Below, piece after piece: positions 1-8,555 of a DNA stretch of 64,000 nucleotides. Within the stretch, counting starts at the first letter, position 1. Every line of letters begins with the position of its first letter. The notes under the pieces are model-generated. The model was not told the origin of the DNA. It saw nothing but the letters and a program-made list of their open reading frames with translations, and ran no database searches. The DNA comes from Bacteroidia bacterium (GTDB taxonomy: Bacteria; Bacteroidota; Bacteroidia; Chitinophagales; Saprospiraceae). A program made the translations under genes and the position numbers. The stretch lies in assembly GCA_030430845.1 (NCBI GenBank), contig JAUIKE010000011.1:1-64000 (forward strand), given 5' to 3'.

Positions 1-170
1 GATTCTCTCAAGGGCTGTGCCTGGAGAAAGGAAAGGCCTACAAACGTAAATAATATGGAGAGTAAACATCCGCGTTTCATAGCGTCTGATTTTAATTTTG
101 TATTTGGATTTGTACTAGAGTAACGTAAAGTTCCCGGTTTTTTTCATAAGAAGATGTTAAAAACTGTTAT

Positions 171-1199
171 TTAAAACTCGGGACAGATAACAGCCTGTGT
201 TACGTTGGGCTTTTGGTACAGCTTAATGATATAATAAGCGCCCAATTCAAAGCCTCCTAGTGTGTTGGAAGCCTTGCTGAGAGAGGAGATGTTAAAGTCA
301 TAGGCCAACCCGACCCTCAGGTCATTGATCTGAGCTCCAACCATGATCTCAAAGGCGTCCCCTAATCTGTAACCAGGCCCGGCCAGTAATTCGATGTCTT
401 CATTGATCTGGTATCCAGCCAGGGCCTGAACACCAATTTCCCAGGTTCCCTTGGTTGTTTGACCAATAAAAGAAGGCGTCACACTCCATTGATCATTCAC
501 CTGGCGCTTCCAGCGGCCGTGTGCTCTGATGGTCATTGGGCGCTTGTTGTCATCCTGTCCGGCACCGGCAGTAATCAAGTTATACTCCGACTGCGGAATG
601 TGGCCTACTGTCAAGCCTACCTCCACATTGTTTTTTTCATCCACCGCCGCACGCAGCAACAAACCTGCGTTGATATCCAGGTAAGATTTCTTTTCGGCCA
701 AATCGCTATCCTGGGAAGGGTTATTGCGATCGAGAGTAAGCGGATCAAATTCGTCGGAGAAAATCAATCTTTGCTGATCCAGCCGACGAGTCATAGAGCC
801 TGCCTGTACGCCAAGCGTCAGCACATTTTTTCCGGCTTTATCCAAAGAAGCGTGATAAGCTGCTGTTAAAAGTGAGCCTTGCGTACGAAGACGGGACGTT
901 CCTGCTTTGTCATTAATCGTGACGATCCCGATCCCGACCCAGTCATTTTTGCGGAATCCCCGAACGATGGGGGCATCTATGAAGAAAGCCGGCGTCGTAT
1001 ATTGATTAGGCAAAAAACTGGCCCATTGATCCCGGTATATTCCACCAACCCGCGCCGTACCGTAATAGGCCCCCGCCAAGGCAGGATTGAGGGTGAGCGG
1101 AGACATATTATACATTGTAAAGTGTATGTCCTGCGCTTTTAGCCCGCCTAAACTCAATACCAGGAATAGAGAAAAAAACAGTGGTCTAAGTATCTTCAT
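171..1199 (-). CDS. PorP/SprF family type IX secretion system membrane protein
   Basis: Signal peptide, then 'QDIHFTMYNMSPLTLNPALAGAYYGTARVGGIYRDQWASF', typical of PorP/SprF. Confidence 0.9.
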   Translation of the reverse strand: MKILRPLFFSLFLVLSLGGLKAQDIHFTMYNMSPLTLNPALAGAYYGTARVGGIYRDQWASFLPNQYTTPAFFIDAPIVRGFRKNDWVGIGIVTINDKAGTSRLRTQGSLLTAAYHASLDKAGKNVLTLGVQAGSMTRRLDQQRLIFSDEFDPLTLDRNNPSQDSDLAEKKSYLDINAGLLLRAAVDEKNNVEVGLTVGHIPQSEYNLITAGAGQDDNKRPMTIRAHGRWKRQVNDQWSVTPSFIGQTTKGTWEIGVQALAGYQINEDIELLAGPGYRLGDAFEIMVGAQINDLRVGLAYDFNISSLSKASNTLGGFELGAYYIIKLYQKPNVTQAVICPEF

Positions 1200-1362
1200 T
1201 CGCCTACTTTTTTATATTTAGGATGTGCTGCTCGCCAAAATATAGCTTTTTTTCAAAAGTTAATAAGTTTTCTTATGGGTGCCTCTAACTGCTCATGTGG
1301 AAACCTGATTTTACTTGCCCTTCTACATTCTACTTTCTACCCAAATTGTGTTGCCCCCCAAA

Positions 1363-2385
1363 TTACTTCACACCTTTAACAACTTTTACAATTTCATCCT
1401 CCTCAATATCCATCATACACTTAAAATGCTTTTTGGGGCATTTTTTGTGTCCGATCTTTGAACAAGGCCTGCATTTCAAGCCCTTCACTTCAATACTCGT
1501 ATTGCGTTCAACACCTTCTGGATAATAAGGATACATGCCAAACTCGGGAATGGTATTTCCCCAAACCGATATAATATCTTTCCCAAAAGCTGCTGCCATA
1601 TGCATTAAGCCGGTATCATGGGCGATCACCTTTTCAGCTTGTCGAACAAGCGAAGCAGATCCATTGAGTGTCAACTGACCGCAGGCATTAACTACATGAG
1701 GCCCGGCGTTTTGGACAATTTCATCCCCTTTTTCTGCTTCATCCGGCCCTCCAAGTAATACGATCGGCTTCTTTAATTTTTTACAAACATCAATGATCTT
1801 GGAGACCGGTAATCGTTTGGTCGCATGTGCCGCCCCGGTTACAAAAGCAATATAAGGAATTTCTTTTCCCTCCTGGACATCCAAATATGGCATTATGGTT
1901 GGGAACCGACCAAAAAAAGTGGGAATATTGATTTCTTCCTCGGGTGGAATAAAATAATCCAGTCCTTTACCATCATTTTGTACCCCTACTGGAGCCAAGA
2001 TTTCGAGATTACGATCAACAATGTGCTTGTCGGGCAGCCGGTTGATCTTGAAATTGACCATCAGCCATTTTTCGAAGTTAATCTTGTCAAAAGCCAGGCT
2101 TTTTACTTTTAAGGCTCTTTTAACCTGAAATGAACGAATGTTCTTGTGCAGGTCGATAATCAGGTCGAAGCCTTCCGCTTTCAAGGCCGGTAATACCTCT
2201 GCAACCTTCTTTTCTATAAGGTGCAATTGATCAATATAAGGATTAGCCTTCAAAACCGCTCCAAACCTCTTTTTTGCCAAAAAATGTACTTCTGCTCCCA
2301 ATTGCTGCTTGACTACCCGGATCACGGGGGTTGTTAAAATAATATCTCCAATGGATGAGAATCGAATGATGAGTATTTTTTTCAT
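1363..2385 (-). CDS. Glycosyltransferase family 9 (heptosyltransferase-like)
   Basis: 'MKKILIIRFSSIGDIILTTPVIRVVKQQ' start and 'VIAHDTGLMHMAAAFGKDIISVWGNT' motif. Confidence 0.88.
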   Translation of the reverse strand: MKKILIIRFSSIGDIILTTPVIRVVKQQLGAEVHFLAKKRFGAVLKANPYIDQLHLIEKKVAEVLPALKAEGFDLIIDLHKNIRSFQVKRALKVKSLAFDKINFEKWLMVNFKINRLPDKHIVDRNLEILAPVGVQNDGKGLDYFIPPEEEINIPTFFGRFPTIMPYLDVQEGKEIPYIAFVTGAAHATKRLPVSKIIDVCKKLKKPIVLLGGPDEAEKGDEIVQNAGPHVVNACGQLTLNGSASLVRQAEKVIAHDTGLMHMAAAFGKDIISVWGNTIPEFGMYPYYPEGVERNTSIEVKGLKCRPCSKIGHKKCPKKHFKCMMDIEEDEIVKVVKGVK

Positions 2386-2412
2386 TAATTTCTACTTGCA
2401 AAAAAATAAACA

Positions 2413-2606
2413 TGAGCCATCCCCTATTTTTCAAACGAGGATTTAGAAAAAACGACCATTCAACTAAACTTTGATTTTCAATTCGTTGTCCGTTGTTCGT
2501 TGTTCGTTTAATCGCGAGCAACGAGCAACCAACAACGAGCAACAAAAGCTAAATAATTGAAAAGCCAGGCTTTATAAGTTGCTTCAAAAATTCGGGATGA
2601 CTCCTG
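2413..2606. repeat. Intergenic repeat, MITE-like, with imperfect terminal inverted repeats and an internal hairpin; second partial copy at 39154-39278
   Basis: TGAGCCATCCCCTATTTTTCAAACGAGG...TTTGATTTTCAATTCGTTGTCCGTTG...CGAGCAACGAGCAAC matches the reverse complement of 39154-39278. The right end TTGCTTCAAAAATTCGGGATGACTCCTG resembles the inverted left end. Confidence 0.6.
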
Positions 2607-2610
2607 TTTG

Positions 2611-3411
2611 TTAGTTTAAAACCTCTACCTGAATATTCTCTGAATCGATTCGCGACACTTCCGTCATTTTTCCAGCCTCAAAAAGACTGTCAAATTCGGC
2701 TACTTCGCGAGCGTCATCTTCTGGTTTATAATTAATGTAATCTGCAAAGCGAATTCCTTCCACCATTCTTATATTATAGGCCTCCCGAAAACGAGCTCCG
2801 CCTCCATCTGTTAAATAATTATAGGCCAGGTATCCAATCGTATAATTATCGCGATGGATCCAGTATACAAATTCATCTTCAAAGTCCTTTCCGCCACCTT
2901 CCTGTGCAAAGGTGACCTTCACTTCGTGATAGGGTTCGCCTTTGATAGTCGTTTCTCCCAGGTAGGTTCGGTTAACAGCCGGATCTAAAAGAAAATAAGG
3001 AAGTTGTACAAAATACAGGACTGAATTAACCGAATTGGAATAAGCGCTGGAGTCTTTAGCGGATAGGGCAACTCTTTCCCCATTAATTTCCCGATGAAAA
3101 CCTCCATTGCTCAAAACATCGCGAATGTTATTGCCTTCTTCGGTAAAAATTCGCTCGTAGGTAAATCCCCCATTATTCCGCCTGGAGGTATAATGACGAT
3201 CTCTGAAGTCAAACTCGATGAAAGCATGATCGTACAGATCACCTCCATGCTGCTCAATAGCCTGTCTGATGAGGCTGGTAGCCTGATCTTCTTCTATCGG
3301 AGGCGTTTCTACCACTTCAGGCTCAGATGATTCGCCGGCATCTTCAGTTGCGGAGCTACATGCCAGTAAAAAGAAACTTAGAAAAAGAAAATAAGAGATA
3401 CGGATTTTCAT
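2611..3411 (-). CDS. Lipoprotein, DUF6503-like
   Basis: Lipobox 'FFLLACSS'. Start placed at MKIRISY; the longer ORF start runs into a palindromic repeat. Confidence 0.6.
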   Translation of the reverse strand: MKIRISYFLFLSFFLLACSSATEDAGESSEPEVVETPPIEEDQATSLIRQAIEQHGGDLYDHAFIEFDFRDRHYTSRRNNGGFTYERIFTEEGNNIRDVLSNGGFHREINGERVALSAKDSSAYSNSVNSVLYFVQLPYFLLDPAVNRTYLGETTIKGEPYHEVKVTFAQEGGGKDFEDEFVYWIHRDNYTIGYLAYNYLTDGGGARFREAYNIRMVEGIRFADYINYKPEDDAREVAEFDSLFEAGKMTEVSRIDSENIQVEVLN

Positions 3412-3474
3412 GTGTGTCATTTTTTGGTTTGGCTCAAACATCTCAAAAATAAGAAAGGGATTTGGTCCTGGCCA

Positions 3475-3599
3475 AGACATGTCATGTCTAGACATGACAT
3501 GTCCTACCAAACAGAGGTTAAACATTTGTTAATCAATCCTATAAATGACATGACATGTCCTTCCTGGGCAGATATGTCATATCTAAACATGACATGTCT
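3475..3599. repeat. Cluster of GACATGTCATGTC palindromic repeats
   Basis: Perfect 28-bp palindrome GACATGTCATGTCTAGACATGACATGTC (3476-3503), half copy TGACATGACATGTCC (3546-3560), degenerate copy AGATATGTCATATCTAAACATGACATGTC (3570-3598). Confidence 0.85.
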
Positions 3600-3603
3600 T
3601 TGG

Positions 3604-4290
3604 TCACCTCCTCACCACTTCATCCATAAAATCAAATACCACTAGCAAACTCTCTCCCATATAGTGAATTCCTTCCTGCAAACGCTTCCAGTGAAGATCC
3701 ATCAACTCCTTGTCTCGCTGCATGAGCTTATACACCGTCCGGCAAATCTTCACAAAACGCGGAAAATCATTGGTTACCGGCAAATTGGGGACGCCCATTT
3801 TTTCCAAAAAAGAATAAAATCTTTGATAACTATATAAGGTGTATGCCTCCGGGAATCGAAAAGCCAGATACAGAGAGATCATCTGATAACCATCATCGTG
3901 ATAATGATTGTTCTCTATCCTGTGAGGGTACTTATCACGGTATTCCTGCAACAACTGATTACAATAGAAGACAAAACGGTCGACCCGCCCTTCGATACTC
4001 TTTTCTTCATTAAACAGATCCGCGAACATTTGGAGGAAGTAATCTTCCGACAAAGCTATAAACTTAAGCATAACATCCTTGGGCTCATAGGACTCCCGGC
4101 GCCACATTCGCCTGGTTTGGCTGTTTTGCAAACTTTGATCGTACATCTGCGCCAGGTCCCTTGCTTCGAGATTCCAGTTTTCCTGAAAGATGCGTTGAGA
4201 TTCCCAGATGTATAGATTGCGTTCTGCTTGAGGAGATTGTAAATATCCTTTATATTCTTCGAATGCCTGGTTTAGTAGCTTTACCTGCAT
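3604..4290 (-). CDS. Stand-alone protein resembling the N-terminal region of McrB-like AAA ATPases
   Basis: 'YIWESQRIFQENWNLEARDLAQMYDQSL', 'EGRVDRFVFYCNQLL', 'HYHDDGYQMISLYLAFRFPEAYTLYSYQRFYSFLEKMG' recall McrB-type N-terminal regions; no AAA domain. Confidence 0.4.
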   Translation of the reverse strand: MQVKLLNQAFEEYKGYLQSPQAERNLYIWESQRIFQENWNLEARDLAQMYDQSLQNSQTRRMWRRESYEPKDVMLKFIALSEDYFLQMFADLFNEEKSIEGRVDRFVFYCNQLLQEYRDKYPHRIENNHYHDDGYQMISLYLAFRFPEAYTLYSYQRFYSFLEKMGVPNLPVTNDFPRFVKICRTVYKLMQRDKELMDLHWKRLQEGIHYMGESLLVVFDFMDEVVRR

Positions 4291-4356
4291 GTCTAATTAG
4301 TTTTAAGGATGTGATGAGTTGCGGCTGCAACCCATCACATCCTTGATCATATCCTT

Positions 4357-5397
4357 TTATGGTGCCGGATTTGGCATATCCTCATGCACCTCCTCTATTT
4401 CTTTTAGTACTTCTGAAGATAGTTCCACATAAATACTATCGACGTTCTCTTTGAGTTGATCCAAGTTGGTAGCGCCGATAATGGTACTTGTCACAAAAGG
4501 TCGGGAATTAACAAAGGCCAGGGCCATCTGAGCCATGTCCAGGTGATGCCTCTCAGCAATTTCCAAATATCGGAAAGCTGCCTGACGAGTATTTTTCCCA
4601 TTGTAGCGCGACATTCGCTTATATTTATTGAGCCGGGAAGTTTCTTCATCCAAGCCTTTATGGTACTTCCCGGATAACAGGCCGAAGGCCATGGGAGAGT
4701 ATGCCAACAGGCCTGCCTGCTCCCGCATGCAAATTTCGGCCAGGCCTACTTCAAAGGTCCTATTGAGCAAACTGTAAGGATTCTGGATACTGACACATCG
4801 AGGCAATTGATGCTGCTCGGCGACTTTCAAAAAATGCATAAGTCCCCAGGGTGTTTCATTGGATATGCCGAAATAGCGGATCTTCCCGGCCTTTACCAAA
4901 TCCTGCATACACTCAAGGATTTCGTGGAAATTATCTTCCCATTGGTCGTTAGGATCATATACATATCCTCTTTTTCCAAAAAAATTAACTTTGCGCTCCG
5001 GCCAGTGCAATTGATATAGGTCCACGTAATCGGTTTGAAGCCTTTTTAGGCTGCCTTCGATGGCCTGCATAATTTGCTCCCGGTTAAATTTCAGAGGGTC
5101 TCTAACGTATTTGAGGTTAGCAGAAGGGCCGGTAATCTTGGTTGCCAAAACCACCTGCTCTCTTTTCCCCCGGGCCTTGAACCAACTGCCGATGATGTCC
5201 TCCGTTTTCCCGTTATTCTCTTCTGAAGAAGGAACGGCATACATCTCAGCGGTATCAAAAAAATTGATGCCCTGATCGATGGCATAATCCATCTGCTGAT
5301 GGCCTTCAGTTTTGGTGTTTTGCTCACCGAAAGTCATGGTTCCCAGGCAAATCTTGCTTACTTTTATATTTGTATGTCCTAGCTTTGTATATTCCAT
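4357..5397 (-). CDS. Aldo/keto reductase, Tas-like
   Basis: 'MEYTKLGHTNIKVSKICLGTMTFGEQNT', 'INFFDTAEMYAVPSSEENNGKTEDIIGSW', 'YVDLYQLHWPER'. Confidence 0.92.
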   Translation of the reverse strand: MEYTKLGHTNIKVSKICLGTMTFGEQNTKTEGHQQMDYAIDQGINFFDTAEMYAVPSSEENNGKTEDIIGSWFKARGKREQVVLATKITGPSANLKYVRDPLKFNREQIMQAIEGSLKRLQTDYVDLYQLHWPERKVNFFGKRGYVYDPNDQWEDNFHEILECMQDLVKAGKIRYFGISNETPWGLMHFLKVAEQHQLPRCVSIQNPYSLLNRTFEVGLAEICMREQAGLLAYSPMAFGLLSGKYHKGLDEETSRLNKYKRMSRYNGKNTRQAAFRYLEIAERHHLDMAQMALAFVNSRPFVTSTIIGATNLDQLKENVDSIYVELSSEVLKEIEEVHEDMPNPAP

Positions 5398-5605
5398 AAT
5401 ATTTTTTTTGCGGAAGCGAAAATAGTTCATATTTTCATTCTTACCTTCATTGTATACCTGCTTAAAAAGAAAAAAAGACGAAAAGTTTATTCTTTTCGTC
5501 TATGATTTTGGGTTTACAGAAGTGCAAACTTGCATTCAAATATTTTTTTTTATATCCTTTGCTTAATGATGTTGTTTAAACTTCAATATAAAAACCAATA
5601 AAACG

Positions 5606-6646
5606 ATGGGATTTTTTAATGAAATAAAGAAAGTACTGTTTGGCGCCAAAGCAGTCACTAAAAATGCTGCGAGAAAAGCAGCCCAGGCAGGAAAAGAAGC
5701 CGGCGAAGAGCTGGTGGAGAAATCATCCGATTTTTTTGAACAAGCTAAAGATAAAGCCGAAGATGTCGGGGATGTCGTCCGCGACAAAGCCGAAAAGCTT
5801 TATCATCAAGCCAAAGAAAAAGGGGAAGATTTGATGGACAAAGCAGAGGATGCTTTTGAAAAAACAAAAGATAAAACAGAAGATCTGGTGGAGGATATCT
5901 GGGATAATGTCAAAAAAGACAGAGAGGACCCTATTGTTGAAATAGAAGATGCCGGCCCTAATAAATTCGCCGCCACCAATGAGGAAGATGACATTGAAGA
6001 TATTCCGTTTGATCCGCCAAAAGAGAAAAAAGAAAAAGCGGAAAAAAAGCCGAAGGAAAAAAGTAAACTACGCGAATTTGGCGAAGATGTAGCTGAAAAA
6101 GGCGGCGCCCTGGCCGAGGAAGTAGGTAAAAAAGTATTGGATACCTCTGAAAAAGTTGGGGATAAATTTTGGGATGCTGCCGAAAAAGTAGGCGGTAAAG
6201 TAATGGACGTAGGGGGCAAAGCCTTTGAAAAAGCAAAAGACTTCACCGAAAAGTTAATGGACGAAGCGGACGAAGCCGCCGCTAAAGCCAGAGAAGAAGC
6301 GGACAAGGAGGATATGGATAGTATCATCGACAAAGCCCGCGAAATGGGCGAAAAAATCGAAGAAAAAGCCAAAGATAAAGATCGTCAGTTCACCGATTCG
6401 GTCAAAGAAGCCAAAGAAAGCAGTTTGCTCGATGGTTCCGACGATTTCTTCGAACGGGCCCAGCGCTTTGCCGAAGGCGATTATCACAATGAAGGCGACA
6501 AACCTCGCATCCAGAAAGATCCCGACTACGAAATAAAACCAAAATCCGAAGGGACCGTAGCCGGGTTCGAAGACCTCGACGGCGACGGCGACGAAATTAT
6601 CGACGATGCCATCATTGACTACGATAGCGATGACGACGACAAATAG
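5606..6646 (+). CDS. Low-complexity amphipathic LEA/apolipoprotein-like protein with acidic C-terminus
   Basis: Repeated K/E/A/D segments ('EQAKDKAEDVGDVVRDKAEKLYHQAKEKGEDLMDKAEDAFEKTKDKTEDL') and tail 'DLDGDGDEIIDDAIIDYDSDDDDK'. Confidence 0.75.
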   Translation: MGFFNEIKKVLFGAKAVTKNAARKAAQAGKEAGEELVEKSSDFFEQAKDKAEDVGDVVRDKAEKLYHQAKEKGEDLMDKAEDAFEKTKDKTEDLVEDIWDNVKKDREDPIVEIEDAGPNKFAATNEEDDIEDIPFDPPKEKKEKAEKKPKEKSKLREFGEDVAEKGGALAEEVGKKVLDTSEKVGDKFWDAAEKVGGKVMDVGGKAFEKAKDFTEKLMDEADEAAAKAREEADKEDMDSIIDKAREMGEKIEEKAKDKDRQFTDSVKEAKESSLLDGSDDFFERAQRFAEGDYHNEGDKPRIQKDPDYEIKPKSEGTVAGFEDLDGDGDEIIDDAIIDYDSDDDDK

Positions 6647-6647
6647 T

Positions 6648-6678
6648 AAAAAAGGACGGCCGCTAGCCGTCCTTTTTT
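6648..6678. terminator. Intrinsic terminator
   Basis: AAAAAAGGACGGC-CGCTA-GCCGTCCTTTTTT just after the stop at 6646. Confidence 0.85.
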
Positions 6679-6691
6679 ATTGAAGTTGTTT

Positions 6692-6811
6692 AAAGAGATT
6701 GTCCGAATGGACAATCTCTTTCTCTTTAAATAAAAAGAGGGCTGGGGGATCGGCCCCAGCCCTCAAAAACCATCTTTCACCATTTATTTTTTTTTAACGG
6801 GCCTCAGCCCG
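6692..6811. other. Three further consecutive hairpins in the intergenic region
   Basis: AAAGAGATTGTCC-GAAT-GGACAATCTCTTT (6692-6721); GAGGGCTGGGG-GATCGG-CCCCAGCCCTC (6737-6764); CGGGC-CTCA-GCCCG then T-run (6798-6811). Confidence 0.8.
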
Positions 6812-7141
6812 CTTTTTTAGCTCTTTTCGAAGGGAACTTGTAACGCTCATTTTGCATAGTCTCTCAAAGCATGTGCCCGCTCCTCTAATAAAAGTCTCTC
6901 ATAGTATGTCCCCTTCTTATTGGGTTGGTAGTGGATTATATTTATTAATGGCTCATATGGCTGTTTTTTGGAGTTAATTTGAATGCTTGGATGTTCGTGG
7001 AATGATAATTTTTAATGGCTCATGATAAATTGTTTAGTGTGTTTGTTAAATACATCCTTTTGACGGGCCTATTTTAACGGGGTCACTTTTTTCTTAAATG
7101 TTTTTTCATATTTTATTTTTTTTCATGTCAATAAAGAAAAA

Positions 7142-7177
7142 AAAAGGTGTTGCTGCCCGTAGGCAGCAACACCTTTT
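7142..7177. terminator. Hairpin/terminator upstream of the NUDIX gene
   Basis: AAAAGGTGTTGCTGCC-CGTA-GGCAGCAACACCTTTT. Confidence 0.75.
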
Positions 7178-7203
7178 AAGTATATTTAAGCAAAAACTTC
7201 CTC

Positions 7204-7761
7204 ATGCCTATAGCTAAGAAAGAATGGAAATGTGTTCGCACAGAACCGGGGCCAGATTTAAAACTATTCACAACTCGTTTCGACTACATGAAAAACCCGA
7301 GGAATGATCAAACAGATAAGATGATCATTATCGAATCAGAGGATTCAGCCAATGTGATTGCCCTGACACCGGAGAAGCAGATCCTGTTTGTCCGGCAATT
7401 TCGTTTTGGCATTCGGGATTTCACCGTAGAACTTCCAGGTGGTTTAGTAGAGTCTGGTGAAGAACAAGCCATTGCCGTGCAAAGAGAATTGGAAGAAGAA
7501 ACTGGATATACCTCACAGAAATGGCATCCACTGGGTAAAATCCCTTCCAATCCGGTTTTTATGAATAGCTTTATTCACCACTGGGTCGCCACAGAGGCCA
7601 TTAAAACCAGCGAGGTCCAATGGGATGAAAGTGAAGACATAGAACTCCTGTTGATTCCTTTGGAAGAAGCCCGTGAACGTCTTTACCAAGGTTTTTTCCA
7701 ACACCCCCACACCAGTAATGCCCTGATCCTGTTTTTTAAATGGTTGGATGACTTAAAATAA
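7204..7761 (+). CDS. NUDIX hydrolase (ADP-ribose pyrophosphatase-like)
   Basis: Nudix box 'GGLVESGEEQAIAVQRELEEETGY'. Confidence 0.9.
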   Translation: MPIAKKEWKCVRTEPGPDLKLFTTRFDYMKNPRNDQTDKMIIIESEDSANVIALTPEKQILFVRQFRFGIRDFTVELPGGLVESGEEQAIAVQRELEEETGYTSQKWHPLGKIPSNPVFMNSFIHHWVATEAIKTSEVQWDESEDIELLLIPLEEARERLYQGFFQHPHTSNALILFFKWLDDLK

Positions 7762-8444
7762 TGCATATGCCTTTACCTCTTGTTAAAGCCATTGTTTTTG
7801 ATGCATACGGTACCTTGCTGGATATCCGGACAATTGATCAACTTCTGCGAGAACTATTCGGTGAAAAAGCAGGAAACATTGCAGCTGTCTGGCGTCAAAA
7901 ACAGCTCGAATACACCTGGCTGCGTACCCTGATGGGGCGCTATAAAAACTTTGAGGCTGTTACCAGGGATGGACTTGTGTTTGCCTGTAAAGTCGCACAG
8001 GCTGAATTAACAGACGCTCATATCCTTCAGCTCATGGAAGCTTACGACCGGCTATTAGTGTACGAGGATGTCAGGCCTGCCCTGGATCGTCTCAAAAATA
8101 AATATCGATTGGCGGTACTTTCCAATGCCAACCCGAGGATGCTGGAAAGTGCACTGGCCTATAATGAGGTAGCTGAAAAAATGGAGCTTATCCTAAGTGC
8201 GGATGAAGCCAAACTCTTCAAGCCTCGGCCAGAGGTGTATCAATTGGCCGTGCAAAAACTTAATCTTTCCCCGGAGGAAATTCTGTTTATTTCTTCCAAC
8301 ACCTGGGATGTGGCCGGGGCTAAGTCATTTGGTTTGAAAGTAGCCTGGGCCAATCGCTTTGATGGTTATATAGAAGAGTTGGGGTTTGAACCGGACCTTA
8401 TTATCGAAAACCTGGAGGCACTTGCCGGCAAATTAGATGGCTAA
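7761..8444 (+). CDS. HAD hydrolase, haloacid dehalogenase type II
   Basis: 'VFDAYGTLLDIRTI', 'LAVLSNANPRML', 'FISSNTWDVAGAKSFGLKVAWANR'. Confidence 0.92.
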   Translation: MHMPLPLVKAIVFDAYGTLLDIRTIDQLLRELFGEKAGNIAAVWRQKQLEYTWLRTLMGRYKNFEAVTRDGLVFACKVAQAELTDAHILQLMEAYDRLLVYEDVRPALDRLKNKYRLAVLSNANPRMLESALAYNEVAEKMELILSADEAKLFKPRPEVYQLAVQKLNLSPEEILFISSNTWDVAGAKSFGLKVAWANRFDGYIEELGFEPDLIIENLEALAGKLDG

Positions 8445-8555
8445 AAGAGTGTAAAAGCTCAGCCTGAGTTTTCCTCTTTAATTCCAATTTGCAACAATTT
8501 TCGATATTTTTACTTACCTATTCATCGCACAAACCTTATTTAACAACGACATCAC

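Noticed and set aside
5806-6487. Long antisense ORFs (188, 92, 77 aa) opposite the LEA-like gene.
   Set aside because: Mirror products of a Lys/Glu-biased repetitive coding sequence; Ser/Phe-rich with no family resemblance.
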